Assembly (NCBI GenBank): GCA_002381185.1
Contig: DFOA01000011.1
Coordinates: 1-33,921 of the forward strand
Length of the DNA stretch: 33,921 nucleotides
Direction of reading: 5' to 3'
DNA from: Firmicutes bacterium UBA3553
GTDB lineage: Bacteria > Bacillota > Clostridia > Tissierellales > Sedimentibacteraceae
In this document: in pieces, positions 23,541-31,680 of the stretch
How the letters are laid out: every line of letters starts with the position of its first letter
How positions within the stretch are numbered: position 1 is the stretch's first letter
The notes under the pieces: model-generated
What the model was told of the DNA's origin: nothing
The model's database searches: none
Seen by the model: the letters and a program-made list of their open reading frames with translations, nothing else
Program-made: the position numbers and the translations under genes

Positions 23541-26138
23541 TTATAAGTTTTTCGTATTCATTACTCGCATTGCATTTAAAATTGCAATTATAGCGACTCC
23601 CATGTCTGCAAACACAGCCTCCCATAATGAAGCCACTCCAGTTGCACCTAATACAAGGAATATGGATTTTACACCTAATGCAAGAACAATATTTTGCACT
23701 ACAATATTCCTTGTTCTTTTTGCAACCTTGATAGCGGTGGCTATCTTGGATGGCTCATCGGTCATGATTACGATATCTGCAGCTTCAATCGCTGCATCGG
23801 AACCCAAGCCACCCATGGCCATTCCAATATCGGCTCTTGCGAGTACAGGCGCATCGTTGATACCATCGCCAACAAATACAAGTTTTCCTTTAGGGGATTT
23901 TTTACTATCCAGCAATTCGAGTTTGTCAACCTTGTCAGCAGGCAGCAATTCTGAATAAACTTCATCCAAACCTAGCTGCTTTCCAATTTTGTCACCTACC
24001 GTCTTTAAATCTCCAGTAAGCATTACCGTTTTTTTGATGCCGAGAGATTTAAGCTCTTTAATTGCATGTGCTGAGTCTTCTTTCACTTCATCTGAAATAA
24101 CGATATTACCCGCATATTTGTTATTTATTGCAACATGTACTACAGTTCCTAAAGTCTCAACATCATTGTATTTAATATTTTCACTGACCATTAATCTGGT
24201 ATTGCCAGCAAGGACTTCTTTGCCGTTGACATCTACCTTGATCCCATGTCCCGCAATTTCTTGGTAGTTTTCAATTCTGTTCTTATCTATTTCGGTATTG
24301 TAGGCACTCATAATTGAAAGTGCAATCGGGTGATTTGAATAACTTTCAGCATATGCTGCATACTCTATTAGTTCTTCCTCTGTATAATCATTTTGAGGAT
24401 TTGTTTCTGTAACTTTGAATACCCCTTTGGTTAAAGTCCCTGTCTTATCAAAAATAACTATTTCCACATTGTTTAAGGCTTCAAGGTAGTTGCTGCCTTT
24501 TACCAATATACCTCTCTTTGATGCTCCTCCAATACCGCCGAAGAATCCCAAGGGTATTGAAATCACTAGTGCACATGGGCAGGATATCACTAAAAATACC
24601 AAGGCTCTATAAATCCATTGAGAGAAGGTAGCTCCGGGAATCACTAAAGGAGGTATAATTGCAAGTGCTAAGGCGCCAAACACTACCACTGGAGTATAAT
24701 ATCTTGCAAACTTTGTTATAAACTGTTCAGTTGGAGCTTTCCTGCTGCTGGCATTTTGAACTAAATCCAAAATCTTAGACACAGTCGATTCGCTGTAATC
24801 TTTTGTTACTTCGACTGTTAGGACACCATTCTTATTAATAAATCCGCTTAAAGCATCATTTCCTGGCTCCAATTCGCGTGGAACAGATTCACCTGTTAAT
24901 GCAGATGTGTCAACCATTGAAGTTCCTTCTATTACCTTGCCATCCAGTGGAATTTTTTCTCCCGGCTTTACAACAATAATATCTCCAATACTTACATCTT
25001 CAGGAGATACTTTTTTCAGTTCATTTCCTACTTTCAGATTTGCATAGTCAGGTCTTATATCCATTAATGAACTTATTGATTTTCTGGAATGATCTATAGC
25101 CATATCCTGGAACAGTTCACCAACTAGATAGAACATCATAACAGCTACACCTTCTGGATATTCTCCAATGAAGAAGGCACCAATTGTAGCGACACTCATA
25201 AGGAAGTGCTCACTAAATACCTGCCCTCGAGTGATACCTTTTATTGCTCGTAAAACAACACTTCCGCCAACTATAATATAGCTTATTAAAAATATAGTAA
25301 GTTCCAGCCAATCCTGGAAATTAAAAATAATACCTGCCGCAAATATTGCGCCACCAATCACAAGCTTTACTATTTCTTTTTTGTGGTTGTCTTTATCTTC
25401 GTCGATATCATTTTCTTTTGTTTTAGACTTGAAGGTATTCCCCTCAAAAGTAACCTTAACATCCGGCTCTATTTTCTTTACTATACCTTCTATCTTTTCA
25501 CTTAACTTGGAAATGCTAATGCTATCATCAGTTTCCAACGTAAGTTTCTTTGAAACAAAATCTACTGAAGCAAACTTAACTCCTTCTAAATTTTTAACTT
25601 CCGTTTCTATTTTTGCGGCACAATTTGCGCAGCCAAGTCCTTCAAGCATTATTATGCTTTTATTGCCCTTATTTTTATCTGCATCGACTACCTTAACATC
25701 CGGCTCAATTTTTTTTACGATGGCCGTTACCTCTCCGAGAATTCTATTAAATTCCTTCTTATCAGCAACTTCTATTGTCAGTTTTTTAGAAACAAAGTCA
25801 ACTGTTGCATTGTTGACTCCCTCAAGGCTTTTGGTCTGTGTTTCAATCTTAGCTGCACAATTAGCACAGTCTAGGCCTTCAAGTATTAATACTTTCTTAG
25901 CTCCTTTGTTAACTGTTTTTTCTTTTACTGAAACATCAGGTTCATGTTTACGCACTATGGACTTAACTTGTTCTAGTGCGCTCACGTAATCAGAATCTGA
26001 TTCAGTTTCTAAAGTTAATGTCTTGTTCATGAAATTCATATATGCTTGGACTCCATTTAGTTCATTAACTTCATGTTCAATCTTGGCTGCGCAATTGGCA
26101 CAATCTAAGCCTTCTAATATTAATTCCTTCTTTAACAT
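23541..26138 (-). CDS. cadA: P1B-type metal-exporting ATPase with three HMA domains
   Basis: 865 residues. Three N-terminal HMA domains with CANC motifs (C13/C16, C91/C94, C170/C173), each ending in a KKxEPDVxV-like linker, then the pump: TGES (415-418), CPC (520-522), DKTGT with D564, SYSNHP, GDGINDAP and a hydrophobic C-terminus. It exports a soft divalent metal (Cd, Zn or Pb by motif) using ATP. The pump part is close to the 614-residue ATPase; the HMA repeats resemble the separate 73-residue HMA protein. AGGAGG before ATG supports the start. A perfect 24-base palindrome lies just upstream, matching the operator of the ArsR at 11366-11731. No intact regulator gene adjoins; only an ArsR scrap at 26430. 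Confidence 0.9.
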   Translation of the reverse strand: MLKKELILEGLDCANCAAKIEHEVNELNGVQAYMNFMNKTLTLETESDSDYVSALEQVKSIVRKHEPDVSVKEKTVNKGAKKVLILEGLDCANCAAKIETQTKSLEGVNNATVDFVSKKLTIEVADKKEFNRILGEVTAIVKKIEPDVKVVDADKNKGNKSIIMLEGLGCANCAAKIETEVKNLEGVKFASVDFVSKKLTLETDDSISISKLSEKIEGIVKKIEPDVKVTFEGNTFKSKTKENDIDEDKDNHKKEIVKLVIGGAIFAAGIIFNFQDWLELTIFLISYIIVGGSVVLRAIKGITRGQVFSEHFLMSVATIGAFFIGEYPEGVAVMMFYLVGELFQDMAIDHSRKSISSLMDIRPDYANLKVGNELKKVSPEDVSIGDIIVVKPGEKIPLDGKVIEGTSMVDTSALTGESVPRELEPGNDALSGFINKNGVLTVEVTKDYSESTVSKILDLVQNASSRKAPTEQFITKFARYYTPVVVFGALALAIIPPLVIPGATFSQWIYRALVFLVISCPCALVISIPLGFFGGIGGASKRGILVKGSNYLEALNNVEIVIFDKTGTLTKGVFKVTETNPQNDYTEEELIEYAAYAESYSNHPIALSIMSAYNTEIDKNRIENYQEIAGHGIKVDVNGKEVLAGNTRLMVSENIKYNDVETLGTVVHVAINNKYAGNIVISDEVKEDSAHAIKELKSLGIKKTVMLTGDLKTVGDKIGKQLGLDEVYSELLPADKVDKLELLDSKKSPKGKLVFVGDGINDAPVLARADIGMAMGGLGSDAAIEAADIVIMTDEPSKIATAIKVAKRTRNIVVQNIVLALGVKSIFLVLGATGVASLWEAVFADMGVAIIAILNAMRVMNTKNL

Positions 26139-26162
26139 CGTTGATCCTCCTATTCATATAAA

Positions 26163-26216
26163 TGATTAAGCAATTGCTTAATCATTATATTATCACTATC
26201 ACAATTTATTGTCAAT
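26163..26216 (-). promoter_or_regulatory. Promoter with perfect ArsR-type palindrome
   Basis: On the minus strand TTGACA (26216-26211), a 17-base spacer, TAATAT (26193-26188). Immediately downstream is a perfect 24-base palindrome, arms ATGATTAAGC (26163-26172) and GCTTAATCAT (26177-26186), centre AATT. Repressor here would block transcription of the three-HMA ATPase. Confidence 0.75.
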
Positions 26217-26429
26217 ACATAAAACAAAAACCAGCAAAAAAAATTTGATCAAATGACATTAACAAAGGAAATCAATAAGAGTAAAATATTTTGCCTAATT
26301 TCATTAGCGCTCCAAGCAATTACTGCAATATTCCCATTTGTATGAGAATCTACTTTGTTAATCCATACGATTTCATTGTTGCCTTTATGAATAGCATTGC
26401 ATTGGTAGTGCTTGTAAGTACAGCGAAGA

Positions 26430-26468
26430 CACTGCCAAATCGCAGACACTCATTTCATTTGAATTAAG
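26430..26468 (-). pseudogene. ArsR-gene fragment
   Basis: Thirty-nine bases matching 10913-10951 of the first ArsR gene at 35 positions, reading LNSNEMSVCDLAV. The rest of the gene is absent. It lies 290 bases upstream of the three-HMA ATPase, where an arsR would be expected. The remainder of 26217-26687 contains no gene I can support; 26480-26660 is visibly richer in G+C than its surroundings and may be a foreign scrap. Confidence 0.6.
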
Positions 26469-26687
26469 TGCTCACATGATTATGATCGGGCGGAACCGGT
26501 TTGAAATCCTCGACCATCTCCAGCAGGAGCATGCACGCCAGAATACCTAAGCCACCTTGCTACACTGCCGACAAGCAGGCAGAACATCCTTGTTTCGAGC
26601 TAGGTGCTCACCATGAGTAAGGCAAGGGTATTTACCACTGCGAGTTCGAGGTTATCGACATACGGTATTACACCCTCGTATTAATAT

Positions 26688-27860
26688 TTATTTATCTTCA
26701 TATAGTGTTTCATCCTGCGTATATGGTATACCGAGATTTAAGGCCGTTTCCGCTTTAGCAAGTTCCCTACCAAGATAGACGGCATGGTCAAGACGGGATA
26801 GTAACCCACGCTTTATAATTGTATTTGCAATATCTTCGGCACTTACTCCTTTAATCACTTCGCTGATAACACCATCTTCTATATAGTGTTCGCAGATAAT
26901 GCTTTTAGCATCCCTATCTAAAAGAAGCAGGAAAAAGCCTTCGGGGTCGTGAGTCCATTCTCGGTTACTACGAGGCACCGCCTCAACCACTTTTGGCATT
27001 TGCACTTTAGGCGGAAGAATTGGAGTCACCCCTTTTGGTTTATCCATATATGCTTTAACAACTTCGGTAAGCCTTGAAGTATCCTGAGTACCAATTTCGT
27101 TTATCACGGTTATATGCTTGCGGAATGCTTCTATTTCGCCAGCAGTAATATTTTTAAGTACCGGTCGAGGCCCTTTCGCACCAATAATACGATTATCTTG
27201 ATCCACTCCGTTATCCTTAAGAGACAAAATGGCCTGACCTGCCCGGTGTCCGCGAGAATCCTTTCCGCAGAGGATAAGGTACCCGATATTCGGATTTGCT
27301 GTTAAATTCCTTATCACGCGCTCAACGCCTAAGTTTTCAGTAGAGAGTGTGCCAATAATGGCGGTATGCTCTAATAAGTCTACTGCCTTTAATTCATTCG
27401 GAAGGTCTGTGTCTGCCAATGTACAGATAGCCATCGAAGCTTCAGTATTTCCTACAATATATTCACCTTCAACGATAGGCCATTTCTTTATTGCCTTAGG
27501 CTGCGGGGTGAGTGGCTTGCACGCACCCCCACAGCCGCAGGAGTTTGTTTCTATTGTTTCAGCATTATATGCTTTGGATGTACCGTCACCCTTTAGGCTG
27601 GCACTAAATCGGTTATATGGATTTATGGGAAGACATTCTTCGCACCCATAACAACTGTGACGTTCCTTGTTTCCTTCTGATAACCAACGCTTTATATCCT
27701 CCTGCGCTGACTTAGACTCTTGTGTATCAATTTTTTCAAGGTCTCCTTTTATCCCTTCTATAACGTCAATGAAACATTCGCATGCGGTACATTTTTTTAC
27801 CTGCCTTACATTATCTAATTCTTGATGAATCTCTTTAATCATTTCATTAAAATCTTCCAT
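26688..27860 (-). CDS. Cys-rich domain fused to MtrA-like corrinoid-binding domain
   Basis: 390 residues in three parts. (1) Residues 1-115: a Cys-rich domain with C24, C27, C29; C70, C73, C76; C108, C110, C114 (SCGCGGAC), shared with the adjacent 127-residue protein. (2) Residues ~125-265: a homologue of methanogen tetrahydromethanopterin S-methyltransferase subunit A: WPIVEGEYIVGNTEASMAIC, HTAIIGTLSTENLGVERVIR, ANPNIGYLILCGKDSRGHRA and GQAILSLKDNGVD; H205 falls where archaeal MtrA has its cobalt-ligating His. (3) Residues ~300-390: EWTHDPEGFFLLLLDR, ICEHYIEDGVISEVIKG, resembling DUF4346. There is no membrane anchor and no other Mtr subunit in the window. Last gene of the ArsR/ATPase/Cys-rich operon. 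A corrinoid-dependent methyl transfer to or from a metal or thiol is possible; function unproven. Confidence 0.8.
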   Translation of the reverse strand: MEDFNEMIKEIHQELDNVRQVKKCTACECFIDVIEGIKGDLEKIDTQESKSAQEDIKRWLSEGNKERHSCYGCEECLPINPYNRFSASLKGDGTSKAYNAETIETNSCGCGGACKPLTPQPKAIKKWPIVEGEYIVGNTEASMAICTLADTDLPNELKAVDLLEHTAIIGTLSTENLGVERVIRNLTANPNIGYLILCGKDSRGHRAGQAILSLKDNGVDQDNRIIGAKGPRPVLKNITAGEIEAFRKHITVINEIGTQDTSRLTEVVKAYMDKPKGVTPILPPKVQMPKVVEAVPRSNREWTHDPEGFFLLLLDRDAKSIICEHYIEDGVISEVIKGVSAEDIANTIIKRGLLSRLDHAVYLGRELAKAETALNLGIPYTQDETLYEDK

Positions 27861-27882
27861 TTACATAACCTACTTTCATAAG

Positions 27883-27944
27883 CTAAGGATAAAGCAGGTA
27901 TACATTACTAAATATCAAATATACCTACCCGCATTTTTCCTTAG
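27883..27944. repeat. Long imperfect intergenic hairpin
   Basis: CTAAGGA...AAA.GC.AGGTATA pairs with TATACCT...GC.TTT.TCCTTAG around a ~17-base loop, filling the 99-base gap between the Cys-rich gene and the MtrA-like gene. No T-run follows on the minus strand, so it is probably an RNA processing, stability or attenuation element and not a terminator. Confidence 0.5.
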
Positions 27945-27959
27945 ATTATAAATTGCCTT

Positions 27960-28343
27960 TTACTCTTCATCGCAGCATGTCTTTGGCTTTGTAAGACATG
28001 TGCCTCCACAAGCGCAAGGAGTTGGAACTAATCTGACTTTTAATGGTGTCTTTTCGCTTCTATCCTTTTCGCTACGTACTTCTTTACTAAATTCTTCATA
28101 TGGTTTAAGGGGTGGACAAATTTTACATTTAAGACATGAATACTTGCCTTTATATCCCTCATCTAACCATTGAACAATATCACTAAATATCGGCTCCCCT
28201 TTATCAACGCCCATATCGGTAAGGTCTCCCTGTACTGCCTCTAACACATTTAAAAAACACTCACAGTTTTTACACTTTTCTATTTGTTGAACCTCATTCA
28301 GTTCTTTATGGATCTTATTAATCACTTTGTTGTATGCTTCCAT
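27960..28343 (-). CDS. Cys-rich protein, stand-alone copy of the MtrA-fusion N-domain
   Basis: 127 residues with eleven cysteines. C24, C27, C29, C70, C73 and C76 are at exactly the same residue numbers as in the MtrA-like fusion, and the surrounding sequence agrees (EKCKNCECFLNVLEAVQGDL; YSCLKCKICPPLKPYEEF). A later PCACGGTC (C110, C112, C116) matches SCGCGGAC, and a terminal TCCDEE adds two more. The spacing suggests bound zinc, another soft metal or an Fe-S cluster. Soluble, no signal peptide. AAGGAGC before ATG supports the start, and the gene follows the CSC-type ATPase after 30 bases, so it belongs to that operon. I know no assigned function; a metal buffer or donor for the pump is the simplest reading. 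Confidence 0.75.
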   Translation of the reverse strand: MEAYNKVINKIHKELNEVQQIEKCKNCECFLNVLEAVQGDLTDMGVDKGEPIFSDIVQWLDEGYKGKYSCLKCKICPPLKPYEEFSKEVRSEKDRSEKTPLKVRLVPTPCACGGTCLTKPKTCCDEE

Positions 28344-28373
28344 TTTATCTTGCTCCTTTACTAAATTTTGGTT

Positions 28374-30839
28374 TTAGCTTTGCTTTATCTTTAATAGACG
28401 CACTCCGTTTGCTATAATTACAAGGGCACTTGCCTCATTGATTATTAGTCCTGTAGTTAGTGGCATCCAGCCAAATAATGCAGAAATGACCAAGAATGCT
28501 ACTAATGCTAATGAGAATGCAATGTTTTGTTTTATTACAGAAACTGTCTTTCTACTAATTTTAACCATATATACAAGCTGGTCTAGGTCATCTGCCATTA
28601 ATGCGATATCGGCTGTTTCTAATGCTACATCGGTACCAGCAATTCCCATTGATACACCTACATCTGCCTGAGCAAGTGCTGGAGCGTCATTTACTCCATC
28701 GCCAACCATGGCAACAGTACTATGACCTTGTTGCAATGCTTTAATCGCACTTATCTTATCCTCTGGCAGAAGTTCTGCTCTTACTTCATCAACACCTAGT
28801 CTACGGCCTATAGACTCTCCTGTGACCTTATTGTCGCCGGTAAGCATAACAATCTTTTTTATACCAAGTTTTTTTAACTTAGAAATTGCCTTTCTTGCAT
28901 TTTCCTTAGGCTGGTCAGATACTGCAATCATACCAAGAATCTGCTTTGAATTGCCTACTAAAATTACAGTTTTACCTTCGTCTTGAAGGCGTTCAATTTG
29001 TTTTATATGACCCTCTACTGGAACACCAATTTCCTTAAATAGACGAGGATTGCCAATATAGTATTGTTCTCCATCTATCATTCCTTTAGCCCCGCGGCCC
29101 GTAATTGACATAAACTCGTCAATTGTTTCAAGCTCTAATCCTTTCTCTGATATTAATTTAAGGATTGCATCAGCCAAAGGATGCTCAGAACGTACTTCAA
29201 GTGTTCCAGCTATCTTTAAAAGTTTTTCATCAGATAAACTTTCTAAAGCTACTACATCGGTTACAGTCGGCTTTCCTGTAGTTAAAGTACCAGTCTTATC
29301 AAAAGCAACCACTTGAACCTTCCCGGCAGTTTCCATGTGAATACCGCCCTTAACTAAAACACCATTCTTTGCAGCATTACCAACCCCTGCTACAATGGCA
29401 ATTGGTACTGAAAGAACCAGAGAGCATGAACATGAAACAACCAATACCACTAAAGCTCTATATAACCATGCATCAAAGGGCTGCCCGAAGAAAACCGGTG
29501 GTACCACAGCCATTATTATTGCAAGTACAAACATAAATGGTGTATAAATTGCGCCAAATCTCTCGCTGAAATTTTGTGCGTTACCTTTCTTCATCTGTGC
29601 ATTTTCTACAAGTTCTACAATTTTTGAAAGAGTTGAATCCTCTGCAAGCTTTGTCACTTTTATTTCAAGTGCCCCTCTGCCATTTAAGGTTGATGCATAA
29701 ACTTCATCACCTGCATGCTTTTCAACAGGAATTGACTCACCTGTAATAGAAGACTGGTCAATAGCTGATGTTCCGGAAACTACAACTCCATCAACTGAAA
29801 CTTTCTCACCTGGTTTTACTAAAACTATTTCATCAATATTGACCTGTTCTATAGGGACACGTAGTTCCTTCCCATTTCGAAGAACTGTTGCTTCCTGTGG
29901 GGCTAATGAGATCAATGCTTGAATAGAGCCACGTGCCTTATCTACTGCATAAGACTCAAGCACTTCCCCTAGTGAAAATATAACTACAAGCAGAGAAGCT
30001 TCTTCCCAAAGTCCTAAATAAATTGCACCAATTGCACCAACAACCAGTAAAGTATTAATTGTTAAGCGGCCATGCTTGAGAGACGACAAGCCTTTTTTTG
30101 CTGGGAAAATGCCACCAATTATAACTGCTGCACCATAAAGCACCTTTGCCCAAGTTTCAGGTAATCCTATGTGCGTCCATTCAGCAATTAAAGTTAAAAC
30201 TGTAATCACAGCAGATATTGCAAGTAAAACATTTTTAGTCTCCTTCCACCACGGAGTTATCGAAGGAGCTACTTTTGCATTCTTTGCATACTCTGAAGGA
30301 GCCTCTACATTTTCTGAAGGAACTGCCTTTGCATTCTCTACATTCTCTGTTTTCACTGATGTTACTGGATGACCAATCTTACTTAAAATATTGCTAATCT
30401 GCTCTAATGATGTCTCGTTGCTATTATAAACAACCTTCAACTTTTGAGCATTGAAATTGACTTCTGTACTTTGTACGCCTGGCATAGATGAAACTGCCTT
30501 TTTAACATCCTTAGCAGAATCAGGACAACACAATTCACTAACTTTTAATGTGCTGGTTATGATTTGTGGGCTGCTGGTTTTATTAGATCCTTTATTTTCA
30601 CTTAATACTGTTGCTGGGTGACCGTTCTTGCTTAAAGCCTTACTAATCTCTTCTATCGATGCCTCGTTGTTGTTATGAACAACTTTCAATTTTTGAGCAC
30701 CAAAGTTAACTTCTGCACTTTGTACACCAGGCATAGAAGAAACTGCCTTCTGAACATCCTTAGCACAATCCGGGCAGTCCAATCCACTAACTTTTAATAT
30801 GCTAGTTATAATTGACGAATCGTTAATTGTTTTACTCAT
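28374..30839 (-). CDS. P1B-type metal ATPase with CSC motif and degenerate second HMA
   Basis: 821 residues. HMA1 has CPDC (C22, C25); HMA2 reads CCPDS (C104, C105, S108), so its second metal-binding Cys is lost. A low-complexity linker follows (repeats of ENVE/AKNAK/APS, ~165-195). The pump has TGES (366-369), DKTGT with D514, HP in RSEHPLAD, GDGVNDAP and a hydrophobic C-terminus, but the membrane motif is S-C-S-C-S-L (470-472), not CPC. Serine in place of the proline that kinks this helix is unusual and may change metal choice. AGGAGG before ATG supports the start. It is more distant from the other two pumps than they are from each other. It heads an operon with Cys-rich and MtrA-like proteins under the 30992-31324 ArsR. 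Confidence 0.9.
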   Translation of the reverse strand: MSKTINDSSIITSILKVSGLDCPDCAKDVQKAVSSMPGVQSAEVNFGAQKLKVVHNNNEASIEEISKALSKNGHPATVLSENKGSNKTSSPQIITSTLKVSELCCPDSAKDVKKAVSSMPGVQSTEVNFNAQKLKVVYNSNETSLEQISNILSKIGHPVTSVKTENVENAKAVPSENVEAPSEYAKNAKVAPSITPWWKETKNVLLAISAVITVLTLIAEWTHIGLPETWAKVLYGAAVIIGGIFPAKKGLSSLKHGRLTINTLLVVGAIGAIYLGLWEEASLLVVIFSLGEVLESYAVDKARGSIQALISLAPQEATVLRNGKELRVPIEQVNIDEIVLVKPGEKVSVDGVVVSGTSAIDQSSITGESIPVEKHAGDEVYASTLNGRGALEIKVTKLAEDSTLSKIVELVENAQMKKGNAQNFSERFGAIYTPFMFVLAIIMAVVPPVFFGQPFDAWLYRALVVLVVSCSCSLVLSVPIAIVAGVGNAAKNGVLVKGGIHMETAGKVQVVAFDKTGTLTTGKPTVTDVVALESLSDEKLLKIAGTLEVRSEHPLADAILKLISEKGLELETIDEFMSITGRGAKGMIDGEQYYIGNPRLFKEIGVPVEGHIKQIERLQDEGKTVILVGNSKQILGMIAVSDQPKENARKAISKLKKLGIKKIVMLTGDNKVTGESIGRRLGVDEVRAELLPEDKISAIKALQQGHSTVAMVGDGVNDAPALAQADVGVSMGIAGTDVALETADIALMADDLDQLVYMVKISRKTVSVIKQNIAFSLALVAFLVISALFGWMPLTTGLIINEASALVIIANGVRLLKIKQS

Positions 30840-30868
30840 AATATCCCTCCTAGAATATTTATTTTATA

Positions 30869-30898
30869 GTTGATATATATCAACTTTTTTTGATATAG
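30869..30898 (-). promoter_or_regulatory. ArsR operator in front of CSC-type ATPase
   Basis: TATATCAA (30876-30883), 6 bases, TTGATATAG (30890-30898): the same site as at 31341-31364. It overlaps a second palindrome, GTTGATATATATCAAC (30869-30884). The sites end 30 bases before the ATPase start. No convincing separate -35/-10 pair was seen. Confidence 0.65.
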
Positions 30899-30955
30899 CA
30901 TTTAAAAGGTCAAATACGGCTATTAGATTTGCTGCTTAGCCATCTCTATAACCTA

Positions 30956-30978
30956 TATATCAATTTTTTTTGATATTA
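30956..30978 (-). promoter_or_regulatory. ArsR operator between regulator and ATPase genes
   Basis: TATATCAA (30956-30963), six T, TTGATATTA (30970-30978): a near copy of the 31341-31364 operator, 13 bases after the ArsR stop codon. Confidence 0.6.
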
Positions 30979-30991
30979 AGTTTAAAAATTT

Positions 30992-31324
30992 TTAAATCAT
31001 CATATGTTCAAGTTTTTCCAAAATATCTTTATCAATCATACTATAGTGTCTCCAGTTAGCAATTACTTCTCTTTTAATCAATCCAGCATCAAGTAATATT
31101 TTGAGGTGATATGAAACCTTCGATTGGCTTAAATCCAATAACTCTTGAAACTCACAGGTACAAATATCCTCATGCTGTTTTAAAAGATAAAGAATTTGGA
31201 GCCGGATAGGGTCGCTTAAAGCATTGGCTAAACTTGACATAATACTTAATTTATCAGAACTTAAAAGGTCAACATCTTTTTTAAATATTCTTGGCTGTTC
31301 TGAAATACATTCTTTTTGTGCCAT
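30992..31324 (-). CDS. Third ArsR-family repressor, divergent type
   Basis: 110 residues: an N-terminal extension with one Cys (QKECISEQP), then LSDPIRLQILYLLKQHEDICTCEFQELLDLSQSKVSYHLKILLDAG, the winged helix with CTCE at the usual metal-ligand position, then NWRHYSM. It is clearly a different branch from the two ArsR proteins near 11 kb (RLQILYLLKQ, SQSKVSYHLK). AGGAGG before ATG supports the start. A -35/-10 pair and a perfect 24-base palindrome lie upstream, and two more copies of the site lie downstream before the ATPase. It probably represses itself and the ATPase/Cys-rich/MtrA-like genes, and releases DNA on binding metal or metalloid. Confidence 0.87.
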   Translation of the reverse strand: MAQKECISEQPRIFKKDVDLLSSDKLSIMSSLANALSDPIRLQILYLLKQHEDICTCEFQELLDLSQSKVSYHLKILLDAGLIKREVIANWRHYSMIDKDILEKLEHMMI

Positions 31325-31340
31325 TTTCTTTCCTCCTAAC

Positions 31341-31401
31341 CTATATCAATATTTTTTGATATAGATAAAATTATATTATATCAATTATTTCGATTTGTCA
31401 A
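31341..31401 (-). promoter_or_regulatory. Promoter and perfect operator of third ArsR gene
   Basis: On the minus strand TTGACA (31401-31396), 15 or 17 bases, TATAAT (31380-31375) or TAATAT (31378-31373). Downstream is a perfect palindrome, arms CTATATCAA (31341-31349) and TTGATATAG (31356-31364) with six bases between, placed to cover the transcription start. Confidence 0.75.
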
Positions 31402-31536
31402 CGAAATTATTTATAAAATTTAAATAAATTAAATCATTAAACTCACAACTATAAAACAGTGAATTGCCTATTTTTCTTGTTAGTTATGATAATAAATATG
31501 ATTAATATTATACATACAATTGACTTTAGTGTATTG

Positions 31537-31565
31537 TTCTTTTTCTGATGTTAAATATATTCTTA
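31537..31565. repeat. 28-base direct repeat, right copy
   Basis: Nearly identical to 11881-11908, same orientation. It sits between the third ArsR promoter and the ICE transfer genes. The rest of 31402-31680 holds a small inverted repeat AGGTTCA/TGAACCT (31583-31599) and the terminator; no gene seen. Confidence 0.6.
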
Positions 31566-31612
31566 AAGTGAGTCCTTCTGGTAGGTTCACTATGAACCTC
31601 ACCTCAGTCCAC

Positions 31613-31655
31613 AAAAAACACGTAGTTTCCCCTTGGTGGAAACTACGTGTTTTTA
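31613..31655. terminator. Strong bidirectional terminator
   Basis: A perfect 16-base stem, AAAACACGTAGTTTCC (31615-31630) and GGAAACTACGTGTTTT (31638-31653), with a 7-base loop. A T-run follows on both strands. It ends the ICE transfer transcript arriving on the minus strand (HTH gene stop at 31681) and insulates the cargo operon. Confidence 0.85.
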
Positions 31656-31680
31656 TATTCCAATCATATTATTTGAAAAA

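Noticed and set aside
25381..25989. 202-codon plus-strand frame opposite the HMA domains
   Set aside because: It mirrors the three HMA repeats of the minus-strand ATPase, has low-complexity Ser/Leu composition and no ribosome binding site; it is an antisense shadow.
26249..26449. 66-codon minus frame upstream of the three-HMA ATPase
   Set aside because: It overlaps the ArsR scrap in a wrong frame and shows no family features.
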